Below, one piece after another: positions 43,127 through 53,053 of a stretch of 64,000 nucleotides of DNA. The stretch comes from Arcanobacterium pinnipediorum (lineage in GTDB: Bacteria; Actinomycetota; Actinomycetes; Actinomycetales; Actinomycetaceae), in contig NZ_CP099547.1 of assembly GCF_023973165.1 (NCBI RefSeq), forward strand, positions 496,001 through 560,000, in the 5' to 3' direction. The notes under the pieces are model-generated. The model was given only the letters and a program-made list of their open reading frames with translations, did no database searches and was not told the DNA's origin. Numbering within the stretch: position 1 is the first letter of the stretch; each line of letters opens with the position of its first letter. A program made the translations under genes and the position numbers.

Positions 43127-46100
43127 ATGAGAACAATAATCGCGCTGAGAAGGCGTCTTTTTGTACCGCTGCTTGCTACAATGCTCGCGGCAATGCTATT
43201 TATTCCCAACTTCACTCCGGCGTATGCGGCCATTGGTGATGGCACTGACCCGCAGCCAACCGTTGCTGCTGAAGATGCAGTGGCAGCTGGTGAGGTTGAC
43301 GATCCATCTAAAGTTGATATCTATGTGGGCACTGCAGAAAATCTCGAAGGTGGAACTCTCAAGCTAGACTACTGGTCGGGTGAAACCATCCATGCGGTAG
43401 CTTCAATGAACGCTTCCGGTCCACAAACCGATCTAGCAGATGTGCTATTAACATTGGAATTTCCCAAAGTGCGCGATGCTGATGGTGTTTTGCTTGTTGA
43501 TCGCCCGAGCTTCGTGGACTCCCAGGTAGCAAATTCCAGCACTCCTCGAGAAGACGATGATTTTTGGTATATGGATTACAAGTTCGACACGTTAAAAGGT
43601 GGACAACTTACCCAATTGCCATTTGATTTCGCATTTAAAAATAAAATAACACCAAATGGAACGACTGTGACTCCGACGTTGACGATGTCGATAGCTGGAG
43701 TGAAAACTCAAGAAACAGACGTTATTTTCACATCAAAAGCAACTAGTTCTTATGTCACTGAGCTGCGTCTCTTTTCGCCACAATACAACACGGAACTTCC
43801 AGATGGTAACGGCGGCACAATTTACGGCAAGGAACGGCTAACCTCTACTGCCACAGGCGTTGTGCCTGCTGATGAAGATCCGAAAACGTTTTATGTTTGT
43901 TTAGACACAGCACCTACCACCCAAGCTCCTGATGGTCTGGGAGTGTATGAGGGAAAGGTCGTCACGTATGAAGTAACGATTCCACAAGATGCTGTTGTTG
44001 CAGACGACTTCACTCGATTCGGCTGGGATTGGAAAGATGACCAACGCAAGGTCATCGTCGCAAATGTTCCATTTGCTAAAAATAACGCTAGGAATAATTG
44101 CAGTAGTCCAAACCGATTCAACTTACTGTCGTTCAAGCTGAAATTCAACGGTGCGGCAATTGACAATCCAGATGGTACCATGCGGCTATTCCAGCCAATT
44201 CTCAATACTTGGGTTGACAAAGGCACTGCTAACGAGCAAAAAGTCGGAGAAAAGACACTCGCTATCGCTTTCATTGAAACAGTTCAAGAATTCGCTGGAA
44301 CTCATAAAGTCCAAATGTCCAAGACAGCAAGTTCCCTTGACCCAACCCGTGAGTATGTCAGCGCGAGCTCAAACGGCGCTAAATACTTTTTCGACGGTGA
44401 AGCGATTTCGGTTGTCACTCCTCGTGGCGGAGCTATCCATCTCAACGGCCCGAAGTTTACCAATCCCGATGATGTTGCCGTAGGTCCTATTCCTGCCGAC
44501 AAAGCTGAATTGCCAGGGCTTCGCTGGTATGCAAGAGTGAAGAATACTAACAATGGTTCTGATTTTGAGAATTCCGCTGGGGGACAGCATAGTTTCCTTC
44601 GAAGCATTACTGACTACGATCTTGATCCCGGGTTGTATTATCAACAACTAACCTTGGATCTTCGAGTTTCTTCTAGTGACAACCCAGCACTATCGGAGAA
44701 GGAACAAAAGGCATACGTTAATAGCGTCCCTAATACGCTCTATGGCATTGGTGCTGATGGAAGCCGAACCGAGATTGCACAAAACATCCAGGTAGGTCAG
44801 CATATTGCCATCAAGGATAAGACTCGGCAATATTCTCAGCTTGAACTTGCCTTCCCCACGCCACTTGAACTAGACAATGTTACCTTCGGCTTCTTTGTGC
44901 GGGCTAATGTGACCGATGAAGAAATCGAAAGATGGAATAACGATCTCATCGAAGGTAACGAAAAGATTTACTCCAATAGGATAAAGGCTGATCTGAGGTC
45001 GCTAACCCCTGAGGGAGAAGCGAACGCTGAGTTCTTAGCAGGCGAAGAAACGTTAGATCGTTCCCGCAACAACAATGGTGTAACTGTTGTTCGCGTAGAC
45101 CCACGGTTAAGTACTCAGGTTTTGACCACGTCACGAGAATCTATTTCGGACATTGACGATGTGACCAAGTTGCACGAAGCTTTTGTTGCCGAAGATACAC
45201 GAACCACATTCGCAAACTGCGACGATGGTGTGCTCACCGCGCAGAACTGTTCGCGGGTGAAAATTCTCGAGGTTCGTACCTCACCATCTGGATTGTGGTC
45301 AGGTGGAACTACATCGATCACAAATCTGCGACAGATTATCGTCCTACCGCCAGGTGTTGATTATATCGATACCCTTGCTTCAGTGACTGACAACGCTATC
45401 TCCACTAGCGCTGCGAAACCTGAGGTTATAGAAAATTATCAGAATACTGGTTTGACTGCTCTGATTTATTCCTACGGTGATGTAACGTATGATGGACCTT
45501 CTCAAAAGGTAAATGAAGATTACAATTCTGCATTCTTGAGTGTGGATACCTCTAAGTACGCTAACTATGGACCCAATGAGATTACTGCCTATTCTGTTTG
45601 GGATAACTCGCAAACGGTCAAAGCAGAGCCTGGCATGGAGTATCCAGACGCCTTGGATCTCAACAACAATGGGGCAACTGATGAAGTATTTTCGGTAGCA
45701 CATCGAACTATCTCGCTATCTGCACCACTCGAAGTACTTGGAAAGATCGAAGTCTCTCCAGCGCATGGAGTTGATGCGAATTGGTTATTGAATGGCCCTG
45801 CACAAGATCTCAACTCCGATATTTCATACCGGTTGAGTGCTATCAACAACACGTTGACTCCCATCAATTACTTGTCGATTTTGTCGGTTCTTCCGGCGTT
45901 AGATGATCATAAGATTGTTGCTGACGAAAACGGAATGTACGGTGATCGTCACTGGGAGAATGGGGATCTGCAAGGTGATCATTCTGCTTTTGTTACTCCA
46001 TTAACTGGCCCAGCAACCTTATCGGTAGCGAGTGAAGATGGCGTTGTTAGCGATGCGAGCGATCGATTCGTCATTCGGTATTCGGTAACGGCGCAAGGTC

Positions 46101-49039
46101 CTGATTTAGCGTCTGTGACAGATGCAGTGTGGTACACAGAAGCAGAGTTAACAGCTGCAGGCCATACGTTCGCTGACGTCAAGGCTATCAAAGCCGATTT
46201 GATTGCGGGTAAAGCGGTTGCATCGAAGGAAACAGTGCGGATTGTAGTTCCGGCGCATATTCCGTTCGATGATTCGACAAAGATTCTAGAAAATGGTTCA
46301 ACGGCGTTGATGTCAGTTGCTATTTCAGGTGCGGGCAACAATTATGTTGAGGCTAACGAGATTTCTGCACAGATAGCTCGATATTCAGTTTCAGGTGCGG
46401 TATTCCGTGATCTGAACGCGAACGGCATCCGCGATGATGGCGAGACATTACTCGATGGTAATTCCTGGAAGCTACTTGAGGCAGACGGGACAGGTGTTGT
46501 GATTGACCCAACCATGCCACCAGGTCCAGACAATGCGGTTAGTGGTACTTCTGGCAATATCGATGGCTACTTCTCCGACGTTTATCAACGAGGTGCAGAT
46601 CGCTCGATAATCTTCACTAAGTCGCCTCAAGCTCAGGAACGAGGATTGTACTGGACTAATAGTGCTCGTGATGATTCTGATCGAATTGAGTCCGATGTTA
46701 CTGAGGAAGGTCATACTGATAAGTTCAATTTGACGCCGCTTTCTCCTACTGTTGAACGCAATGCAGGCTTGGCCGGTAAGCGTGATGTCCACCTTGTCAA
46801 GACGGGTGCAGATACTCAGGCGCCGTTAGCAGATGCAGAGTTTACCTTAACGTTTAAGAACTGGTTGGCAGGCGAAATGCCGCCTGCCGGTAAGACGGTC
46901 GAACCCACTGTGACCACGTGGACTGGAAAATCCGATGCGATGGGTAAGGTAGTATTCCCAGCTGTTCCATACGGTGTCTATACGCTTACTGAGACGAAAG
47001 CTCCTGCGAGCTATCAAGCTATTGAAGCTCGCGAAGTAGTTGTTGATGCCAGTGGCGAAGATGTAGGCGTCGATGGGGTAAGCCCGTTGACTATTTCGGT
47101 GGTAGATAATCCTGCTGCTGCTGTGGTACGTGTGGTCAAACATGACGATCAAGGTCAGATTTTGCCTGGTGCCGAGTTCGGTTTGTTCGCCAAGACGGAT
47201 GTTGGTCTAAGTACTGATCCGGTCAAGGCAGCCACATCTGACGCAGGAGGACTAGTTGAGTTTGAGGATGTTGCGTGGGGATCGTATGTTGTGCGTGAAC
47301 TGCGCGCTCCGGAAGGTTACGTCAAGTCTGATGCAGATGTGGCCGTTGACATTAACGCTGATACGGTAACAAGGACTGATGTGGCTGGCGAGGTAGTATT
47401 CGTCGTCGACGCTGGCACGGTTGTTAATAACCAGATTCTTGGCACGGTCAGTGTTATCAAGCATGACGAAGCTGGTCAAGCGTTGGCTGGTGCCGAGTTT
47501 GGCTTGTTCATTAAATCGGATACCGGCGTCGTTGGTGATATGCCGGTTAAGCGTGCTGAGTCAGATGAGAATGGTCAGGCTGTATTCACTGACGTAGCAT
47601 GGGGTAGCTATGTGCTTCGCGAGATAAGCGCACCAGAAGGTTACACGCTGTCTGATACTTCAACCGAGGTTGTTATCGATGCCCAGCACCTGAATGTGGA
47701 TGCAGGTGTTATCACTGACAAGGCCATTATGGGTGTTGTTCAGTTGGTGAAAAAGTCAGATTCAGGAGTCGCTCTTGAAGGTGTAGAGTTTGGTTTGTTT
47801 GCTACCGACGACGAGGGCATTGTTATTGATAATGCTCAACCTACCTATGCGGCTATTTCTGGTAATGATGGCCGGGTAGTATTTGACCAGGTACGTTACG
47901 GCACCTATGAGTTGCGTGAAACTCAGCCATTGGAAGGCTTTGTTGGTCTCGACCAAGTCTTTGGTGTGATTGTAAGTGCCGATGGTGCCGTGATTGATCT
48001 AGGCGATGTGACGAATAAACAGATCCGTGGTGGTGTTGGCTTGATGAAGGTTGACGCTTCTTCTGGTGATCCATTGCAAGGTGGAGTGTTTGAGATTCGA
48101 GTTGTTGATGTTGCTGGCATGAGTGCTGGTAGCGTTGTTGATACTCAAGTTTCAGATGCTAACGGCATGGTTCGGTTCAATAACTTGCTCGCCGGTAGTT
48201 ATGAGGTTCGTGAAGTAACAGCGCCAGATGGTTATGTTCTTTCCGAACAGGTTTATGGCGTGGTGATTGCTTCTGATGGTCAGGTTGTTGATCTGGGTAA
48301 GGTTGGCAATCAGCTGATCCGTGGTGGTGTTGGCTTGATGAAGGTTGACGCTGCCTCTGGTGATCCATTGCAAGGTGGAGTGTTTGAGATTCGAGTTGTT
48401 GATGTTGCTGGCATGAGTGCTGGTAGTGTTGTTGATACTCAAGTTTCAGATGCTAACGGCATGGTTCGGTTCAATAACTTGCTCGCCGGTAGTTATGAGG
48501 TTCGTGAAGTAACAGCGCCAGATGGTTATGTTCTTTCCGAACAGGTTTATGGCGTGGTGATTGCTTCTGATGGTCAGGTTGTTGATCTGGGTAAGGTTGG
48601 CAACCAGCTGATCCGTGGTGGTGTTGGCTTGATGAAGGTTGACGCTGCTTCTGGTGATCCATTGCAAGGTGGAGTGTTTGAGATTCGAGTTGTTGATGTT
48701 GCTGGCATGAGTGCTGGTAGTGTTGTTGATACTCAAGTTTCAGATGCTAACGGCATGGTTCGCTTTGAGGGTCTGCGTTATGGCAGCTACGACGTTCGTG
48801 AAGTGACAGCACCTAAGGGCTACATGCTCTCAGATCAGGTGTGGTCTGTATCTATTGCTTCTGATGGTCAGGTTGTTGATCTGGGTAAGGTTGGCAATAC
48901 GAAGATGCCAGTAATTGTTGAACAGACTAAGGATGGTTTGGCCAAGACTGGTGTGACTATTGGTGGATTGATAGGCCTCGTAGCGGCATTGTTAGCTGCT
49001 AGTGGTGTGTTAATCTACGTTTCACGCCGACGTAAGTAG
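43127..49039 (+). CDS. Giant LPxTG-type surface protein with SdrD-B and SpaA/Cna-B domains
   Basis: A 1970-residue cell-wall adhesin. The signal peptide runs to about residue 35 (LFVPLLATMLAAMLFIPNFTPAYAA). The first ~1080 residues are a non-repetitive exposed region. One SdrD-B-like domain follows (about 1085-1215; SGAVFRDLNANGIRDDGETLL). Seven SpaA/Cna-B-like domains run from about 1218 to 1930, with VxxVK starts and (R/T)E(x)xAPxGY ends that could form Lys-Asn/Glu isopeptide bonds. The last three are almost identical 98-residue units. The C-terminus is LAKTG, a hydrophobic helix and the tail SRRRK, a sortase sorting signal. No sortase or pilin gene is adjacent, so it depends on one elsewhere. 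Start assignment is weak because no clear ribosome site precedes ATG 43127. Confidence 0.88.
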   Translation: MRTIIALRRRLFVPLLATMLAAMLFIPNFTPAYAAIGDGTDPQPTVAAEDAVAAGEVDDPSKVDIYVGTAENLEGGTLKLDYWSGETIHAVASMNASGPQTDLADVLLTLEFPKVRDADGVLLVDRPSFVDSQVANSSTPREDDDFWYMDYKFDTLKGGQLTQLPFDFAFKNKITPNGTTVTPTLTMSIAGVKTQETDVIFTSKATSSYVTELRLFSPQYNTELPDGNGGTIYGKERLTSTATGVVPADEDPKTFYVCLDTAPTTQAPDGLGVYEGKVVTYEVTIPQDAVVADDFTRFGWDWKDDQRKVIVANVPFAKNNARNNCSSPNRFNLLSFKLKFNGAAIDNPDGTMRLFQPILNTWVDKGTANEQKVGEKTLAIAFIETVQEFAGTHKVQMSKTASSLDPTREYVSASSNGAKYFFDGEAISVVTPRGGAIHLNGPKFTNPDDVAVGPIPADKAELPGLRWYARVKNTNNGSDFENSAGGQHSFLRSITDYDLDPGLYYQQLTLDLRVSSSDNPALSEKEQKAYVNSVPNTLYGIGADGSRTEIAQNIQVGQHIAIKDKTRQYSQLELAFPTPLELDNVTFGFFVRANVTDEEIERWNNDLIEGNEKIYSNRIKADLRSLTPEGEANAEFLAGEETLDRSRNNNGVTVVRVDPRLSTQVLTTSRESISDIDDVTKLHEAFVAEDTRTTFANCDDGVLTAQNCSRVKILEVRTSPSGLWSGGTTSITNLRQIIVLPPGVDYIDTLASVTDNAISTSAAKPEVIENYQNTGLTALIYSYGDVTYDGPSQKVNEDYNSAFLSVDTSKYANYGPNEITAYSVWDNSQTVKAEPGMEYPDALDLNNNGATDEVFSVAHRTISLSAPLEVLGKIEVSPAHGVDANWLLNGPAQDLNSDISYRLSAINNTLTPINYLSILSVLPALDDHKIVADENGMYGDRHWENGDLQGDHSAFVTPLTGPATLSVASEDGVVSDASDRFVIRYSVTAQGPDLASVTDAVWYTEAELTAAGHTFADVKAIKADLIAGKAVASKETVRIVVPAHIPFDDSTKILENGSTALMSVAISGAGNNYVEANEISAQIARYSVSGAVFRDLNANGIRDDGETLLDGNSWKLLEADGTGVVIDPTMPPGPDNAVSGTSGNIDGYFSDVYQRGADRSIIFTKSPQAQERGLYWTNSARDDSDRIESDVTEEGHTDKFNLTPLSPTVERNAGLAGKRDVHLVKTGADTQAPLADAEFTLTFKNWLAGEMPPAGKTVEPTVTTWTGKSDAMGKVVFPAVPYGVYTLTETKAPASYQAIEAREVVVDASGEDVGVDGVSPLTISVVDNPAAAVVRVVKHDDQGQILPGAEFGLFAKTDVGLSTDPVKAATSDAGGLVEFEDVAWGSYVVRELRAPEGYVKSDADVAVDINADTVTRTDVAGEVVFVVDAGTVVNNQILGTVSVIKHDEAGQALAGAEFGLFIKSDTGVVGDMPVKRAESDENGQAVFTDVAWGSYVLREISAPEGYTLSDTSTEVVIDAQHLNVDAGVITDKAIMGVVQLVKKSDSGVALEGVEFGLFATDDEGIVIDNAQPTYAAISGNDGRVVFDQVRYGTYELRETQPLEGFVGLDQVFGVIVSADGAVIDLGDVTNKQIRGGVGLMKVDASSGDPLQGGVFEIRVVDVAGMSAGSVVDTQVSDANGMVRFNNLLAGSYEVREVTAPDGYVLSEQVYGVVIASDGQVVDLGKVGNQLIRGGVGLMKVDAASGDPLQGGVFEIRVVDVAGMSAGSVVDTQVSDANGMVRFNNLLAGSYEVREVTAPDGYVLSEQVYGVVIASDGQVVDLGKVGNQLIRGGVGLMKVDAASGDPLQGGVFEIRVVDVAGMSAGSVVDTQVSDANGMVRFEGLRYGSYDVREVTAPKGYMLSDQVWSVSIASDGQVVDLGKVGNTKMPVIVEQTKDGLAKTGVTIGGLIGLVAALLAASGVLIYVSRRRK
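48023..48904 (+). repeat. Three tandem 294-bp coding repeats in the surface protein
   Basis: Units begin at 48023, 48317 and 48611 (each starts ATCCGTGGTGGTGTTGGCTT). Units 1 and 2 are nearly identical; unit 3 diverges in its last third (CGCTTTGAGGGTCTGCG...). The period is in frame (98 codons), so unit number can vary without loss of reading frame. Confidence 0.95.
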
Positions 49040-49047
49040 CTAGCTGG

Positions 49048-49087
49048 GTTTGTGGTGGAAGCTAGCATGCTAGCTCCCACCACAAAC
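49048..49087 (+). terminator. Hairpin after the surface protein gene
   Basis: GTTTGTGGTGGAAGCTAGC (49048-49066) pairs with 49069-49087 with one wobble, around a 2-nt loop, 9 bp after the stop codon. A second hairpin follows at 49157. Confidence 0.75.
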
Positions 49088-49156
49088 ACGCCTAGTTAAT
49101 AGTCACAGTATCTGTTCAAACTAAAAGCATGGCTTAACGGCCAAAAGCATACCGCT

Positions 49157-49200
49157 ATAGGTGAAGGTGGAGACAATTTTATGTCTCCACCTTCACCTAT
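49157..49200. terminator. Second hairpin between the surface protein and kinase genes
   Basis: ATAGGTGAAGGTGGAGACA / TGTCTCCACCTTCACCTAT: 19-bp perfect stem with a 6-nt loop, 85 bp beyond the convergent kinase stop. Probably serves the kinase gene or both. Confidence 0.7.
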
Positions 49201-49284
49201 ATTCCTAGAATATTTCTGGAGTTAGCTCTATCGGCTCAGAGCTCTCAACTAGACATTGAGCAAAATGTTCTTGTTCTTGCTCTA

Positions 49285-49953
49285 CTACGGACGATTTAAC
49301 GTCATATATTGACCAGTTGGGTTATGTTGTAAGTTCTTCACGCTATCTACAAGATGTTTGCGATCTTCAGCCCGATAGAAATCGAACTGATCAGCATCGA
49401 CGAGCAAGACAGGGGAGGCGGCGTAATGGTTGTGCACCCAATCATCGTAGCCCTCCCATAACGATCGATAATACGACACAAGTTTATCGTCTTGCTCGAA
49501 ATCGCGACCGCGCGAGCCAATGCGTTCCAAAATGGTCTCAAAAGACGCATGGAGGTAGATCATTAGATCGGGAGCTTTCTTTGGAAACTGTGAAATCTCC
49601 TTCATCATTTCATCGAGAATTTTCGCATAGAGTTTAAACTCTTCAGGTGAGATTCGCCCGAGATCAGTATTAACTTTTGCGAAATACCAATCTTCATAGA
49701 TTGAGCGATCCATAATTGATGGTCCAGCGAATAAGGCGTGCTTAATATCGCGGTACCGTGACGTTAAAAACTCTAACTGTAGTAGAAAAGGATAACGTTT
49801 GCGGTTTTGCTCTTCTTCTGAAGCAGTATAGAAAAGAGGGAGAATATCATTACCTTCGACGTTTTCCGTATAAAGATCTATGTTGAGATCTGCTGCAATA
49901 ATTGATGCGAGAGTTGTTTTACCAACCCCGATCATCCCTCCAACGACGAGCAT
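49285..49953 (-). CDS. Deoxynucleoside kinase
   Basis: A 222-residue kinase of the dNK/dGK-dAK family, phosphorylating deoxynucleosides at the 5' hydroxyl for nucleotide salvage. The P-loop is VVGGMIGVGKTTLASIIAAD (about residues 3-22). The Glu of LYTENVEGND fits the catalytic base region. SIMDRSIYEDWYFAK carries the DRS-like motif and arginine contacting substrate, and RIGSRGRDFEQDD is the lid with Arg residues. Sequence alone does not settle which deoxynucleoside is preferred. It ends before a hairpin pair and starts 254 bp from copB on the same strand, with no feature seen in that gap. Confidence 0.88.
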   Translation of the reverse strand: MLVVGGMIGVGKTTLASIIAADLNIDLYTENVEGNDILPLFYTASEEEQNRKRYPFLLQLEFLTSRYRDIKHALFAGPSIMDRSIYEDWYFAKVNTDLGRISPEEFKLYAKILDEMMKEISQFPKKAPDLMIYLHASFETILERIGSRGRDFEQDDKLVSYYRSLWEGYDDWVHNHYAASPVLLVDADQFDFYRAEDRKHLVDSVKNLQHNPTGQYMTLNRP

Positions 49954-50207
49954 GGTTCTCCTTAATGCTTATCAACATTCCACTGCGGAAAATGCGGTAC
50001 ATAATCTATACGGCGTTAATTTTAGTACGCTACTAGCCTAACTGCTTGGTAATCAGATGTGAGGAGATCCGCTAAATGTAGGGTTAATCGTCAGCAGGTA
50101 GGCGATATGTAGTATCAATCGCGTTGTGGTACGTCTATTTCTTATTGAGGTTACACTGCTCTCGGTGCGCATAAACACCGGTAAATAACGGGCAATCTTG
50201 CACGAAC

Positions 50208-52262
50208 TTAGCGCAGTTTTAATCGCCGTAAAAGTTGGGCGTTGAGCGCGACGATCACCGTTGACGCAGACATGAGGAGGGCGCCAACACTCATCGGCAT
50301 CGTAAATCCGATAGGAGCCAGGATTCCGGCAGCCAATGGCACCGAGATGAGGTTGTATCCGCCAGCCCACCACAGGTTTTGCTTCATCTTCCGATACGAG
50401 GCATCTGATAACGTGAGAATTGAAAGTACTGCACGTGGATCAGAGCTGGCGAGAATAACGCCAGCGGAGCTAATCGCTACATCGGTACCAGCACCGATAG
50501 CAATGCCGACGTCGGCTTGTGCAAGTGCTGGAGCGTCATTAACCCCATCGCCGACCATAGCCACGAACCGGCCTTCACGTTGTACGTGGCGAACTGTTTC
50601 TGCTTTCCCGTCAGGTTTAACACCGGCGAAAACACGATCGATGGAAAGGTTATGCGCTACGGTATGTGCAACCGCTTCGGCGTCGCCAGTCATCATAACC
50701 ACCCCGATACCGCGCGCATGCAATTCTTCGATAGCCTGACGCGATTCGGGACGGACATCGTCAGCTAGCCGCACAGCGCCAAGCACCTTTTCTTCGTCGA
50801 GCACATGCAAAATTATTGCGCCTTCTTTTTTCCATTCGGCAGCGATTCGAAGCTCATCGTGATTATATTGAGCAAGCAATGCCGGGCCACCCACCGATAT
50901 CGTGCGGCCGTCAACTAGCGCATGAACCCCAACACCAGCTTCCATCTGGAACTCACTAGAATCTGGAATATCAAGACTACGCTCAGCTGCGGCAGTAACG
51001 ATCGCACGAGCCAAAGGATGTTCGCTACGATACTCCACCGCGGCTGCTAGTGCCAGAAGTTCGTCGTCGTCAATAGTGCTATGTATAGCGGTAACCGACG
51101 GGTGCCCTTGGGTCAGGGTGCCAGTTTTGTCGAAGAACACAGTATCGACAGTGCGCATGTTTTCCAGTGCGTGGCGGTCTTTGATAAGAACGCCGGCTTG
51201 AGCGGCACGCTGCGTTGCGATTGACACCACCAGAGGGATTGCGAGTCCGAGCGCGTGTGGACAGGCAATGACGAGCACCGTGATGGTTCGCGTCAATGCG
51301 CTAGTGGGGTTACCTAGGGCGCTCCATACGATAAACGTGATCAGAGCTGCGCTGAGGGCAAACCAGAAAAGCCATTGAGCTGCGCGGTCGGCTAAAAGTT
51401 GGGCGCGTGAGGTTGAAGATTGGGCGTCGAGGACCAGTTTTTGAATTCCGGCTAGTGCAGTATTTTCTCCGGTTGCGCTGACAGCGAGGTGGAGTGCGGA
51501 ATCGGCGACGACGGTGCCAGCCACCACGGTTTCGCCAACGCTACGTTTTACCGGGGTTGATTCGCCGGTGATCATTGATTCGTCTACGTGAGCTGTGCCT
51601 TCGAGGATCTTTCCATCGGCAGGTACTGCGCTACCGGGGCGCACGAGCGTTATATCACCAGGCTGCAGGTCATGAACTGGGACGACGGTAATGGTTTCGC
51701 CTTCGATGAGTTCTGCTTCGTCGGGCAAAAGCGAAGCGAGAGATTCAAGTGCAGAAGAAGTTTGGGCAAGTGAGCGCATCTCGATCCAGTGCCCGAGCAA
51801 CATGATAACGATCAGGAGAGCTAGTTCCCACCAAAAATCGAGGTGGAGTGTAATGAGGTTGAGTGTGCTGGCTAGGGAAGCGAAGAAAGCCACTGAAATA
51901 GCCAATGCGATGAGTAGCATCATTCCAGGGCGGCGTGACCTGATTTCGGAGAGCGCTCCGGATAAAAATGGTTTTCCACCCCAAACGTAGATGATGGTTG
52001 CTAGAACCGGAGAGATCCAGGTTATCAGGGTAGATGTGGGGAGCTCATAGCCAATAAAACTGGCAAACGTGGAGCTAAAGATTGTTGTAGGAATTGATAA
52101 CGCTAGCATGATCCAAAATAGGTTACGGAACATGGCGACGTGATGTGAGTGGCCGGCGTGGTGCGTATGGTTTGAGTGGCTGGTGTGGTCTGTATGGTTT
52201 GAGTGGCCGGTGTGGTGTGAGTGGTGAGTCTCAGTGGCGCGGTGCTGATCGTGCGGTGGCAT
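50208..52262 (-). CDS. copB: Copper-type P1B ATPase, CopB-like, with histidine-rich N-terminus
   Basis: A 684-residue heavy-metal P-type ATPase. The N-terminal 45 residues are about one third His (HHSHHTGHSNHTDHTSHSNH), in place of the cysteine domains of CopA. The transport motif is VIACPHALGLAIPLV (CPH, the P1B-3/CopB hallmark), and SVGALLMSASTVIVALNAQ gives the MSxS motif of helix 8. The phosphorylation site is FFDKTGTLTQGHP, the phosphatase loop LTGES-like MITGESTPV, and the hinge MVGDGVNDAPALAQADVGIAIG. CopB members export Cu2+ or Ag+, or in some cases act on Cu+. No copper regulator is adjacent. Confidence 0.93.
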   Translation of the reverse strand: MPPHDQHRATETHHSHHTGHSNHTDHTSHSNHTHHAGHSHHVAMFRNLFWIMLALSIPTTIFSSTFASFIGYELPTSTLITWISPVLATIIYVWGGKPFLSGALSEIRSRRPGMMLLIALAISVAFFASLASTLNLITLHLDFWWELALLIVIMLLGHWIEMRSLAQTSSALESLASLLPDEAELIEGETITVVPVHDLQPGDITLVRPGSAVPADGKILEGTAHVDESMITGESTPVKRSVGETVVAGTVVADSALHLAVSATGENTALAGIQKLVLDAQSSTSRAQLLADRAAQWLFWFALSAALITFIVWSALGNPTSALTRTITVLVIACPHALGLAIPLVVSIATQRAAQAGVLIKDRHALENMRTVDTVFFDKTGTLTQGHPSVTAIHSTIDDDELLALAAAVEYRSEHPLARAIVTAAAERSLDIPDSSEFQMEAGVGVHALVDGRTISVGGPALLAQYNHDELRIAAEWKKEGAIILHVLDEEKVLGAVRLADDVRPESRQAIEELHARGIGVVMMTGDAEAVAHTVAHNLSIDRVFAGVKPDGKAETVRHVQREGRFVAMVGDGVNDAPALAQADVGIAIGAGTDVAISSAGVILASSDPRAVLSILTLSDASYRKMKQNLWWAGGYNLISVPLAAGILAPIGFTMPMSVGALLMSASTVIVALNAQLLRRLKLR

Positions 52263-52432
52263 CTATAAACGTGCTTTCTCTCTTTTATGGCCGGGTAATG
52301 AGAGGTTACGAAGCTCTTATTGGGCGTAATAATCACTATTGATCGTAATCATGGGCACTCGTGGGAACAATGGTTTATTCGCAGAGAATAATCTCTCCCC
52401 GTGCGCACGAGCAACGTATAAAAAGAAGGCTG

Positions 52433-52530
52433 TAACGCACAGAAAGAAGGTCGCAACGCACAGAAAAGAAGGCTCTAACGCACAGAAAAGAAGGCTCTAA
52501 CGCACAGAAAAGAAGGCTCTAACGCACAGA
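52433..52530. repeat. 22-bp tandem repeat array (about 4.5 units)
   Basis: Units start at 52433 (one base short, with variants), 52454, 52476, 52498 and 52520 (partial). Each begins AACGCACAGAAAAGAAGG. Two middle units are identical. It lies in the 435-bp gap between copB and the ferredoxin-like gene, otherwise lacking a gene; the number of units may vary among strains. Confidence 0.9.
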
Positions 52531-52696
52531 GAGATTGTCTGTGAAGATGGGTCACCCGTCCTGGTTGATGTGCACAGGTCTAGCTGGTGGGCGCGCGGAT
52601 CTTATTCGATGCTTAGCGGGATTGATAAAGTTGAAAATTGTACTATTATGGTTGGTGTAAAACTTATTCGCCCGTGTCAGGAAAGAAGGAACTGCT

Positions 52697-52927
52697 ATGA
52701 CGCGCAAACTATACAACGGAACCTTAACTGATGTGAGCTTTGATCGAGAGATCTGTGAACATGCAGGGGAATGTGTTCGCGGGATGCCTTCGGTTTTTAA
52801 TGTAAATGCCCGTCCTTGGATTAACCAGTCCGGTGTAACTACTGCTCAAGACGCTCACCATCTTGCCGATGTTATCGCCCGGTGCCCATCTGGTGCGCTC
52901 ATTCTCGAACGTCTTGAAGTTGCCTAG
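52697..52927 (+). CDS. Small iron-sulfur (divergent 4Fe-4S, Fer4_19-type) protein
   Basis: A 76-residue protein with GAAAGAAGGA upstream of ATG. It matches the family of divergent 4Fe-4S mono-cluster proteins (YjdI-like): REICEHAGECVRGMPSVFNVNARPWI and DVIARCPSGALILE. Cysteines at about 21, 27 and 63 (C-x5-C ... CPSGAL) form most of the cluster site. It would be a small electron carrier or iron-sulfur store. It is not clearly in an operon; the following methyltransferase gene starts 126 bp later. Confidence 0.82.
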   Translation: MTRKLYNGTLTDVSFDREICEHAGECVRGMPSVFNVNARPWINQSGVTTAQDAHHLADVIARCPSGALILERLEVA

Positions 52928-53053
52928 CTTCTTGGGATGAGGGGTGAGCAGTTCACAACTGCCCATGGTTGCGATTGATGCAGCTATCATGCGCTAGATT
53001 AAAGGTATGGCGTAAAATCGTGAGCAAATAGAAATGAATGAAGTAGGTCTGTT

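Noticed and set aside
48152..48736. Asn/His/Thr-rich minus-strand frames repeated every 294 bp in the adhesin gene
   Set aside because: They are antisense images of the tandem coding repeats.
50242..50739. 165-codon plus-strand frame antisense to copB
   Set aside because: Shadow of a strongly conserved P-type ATPase.
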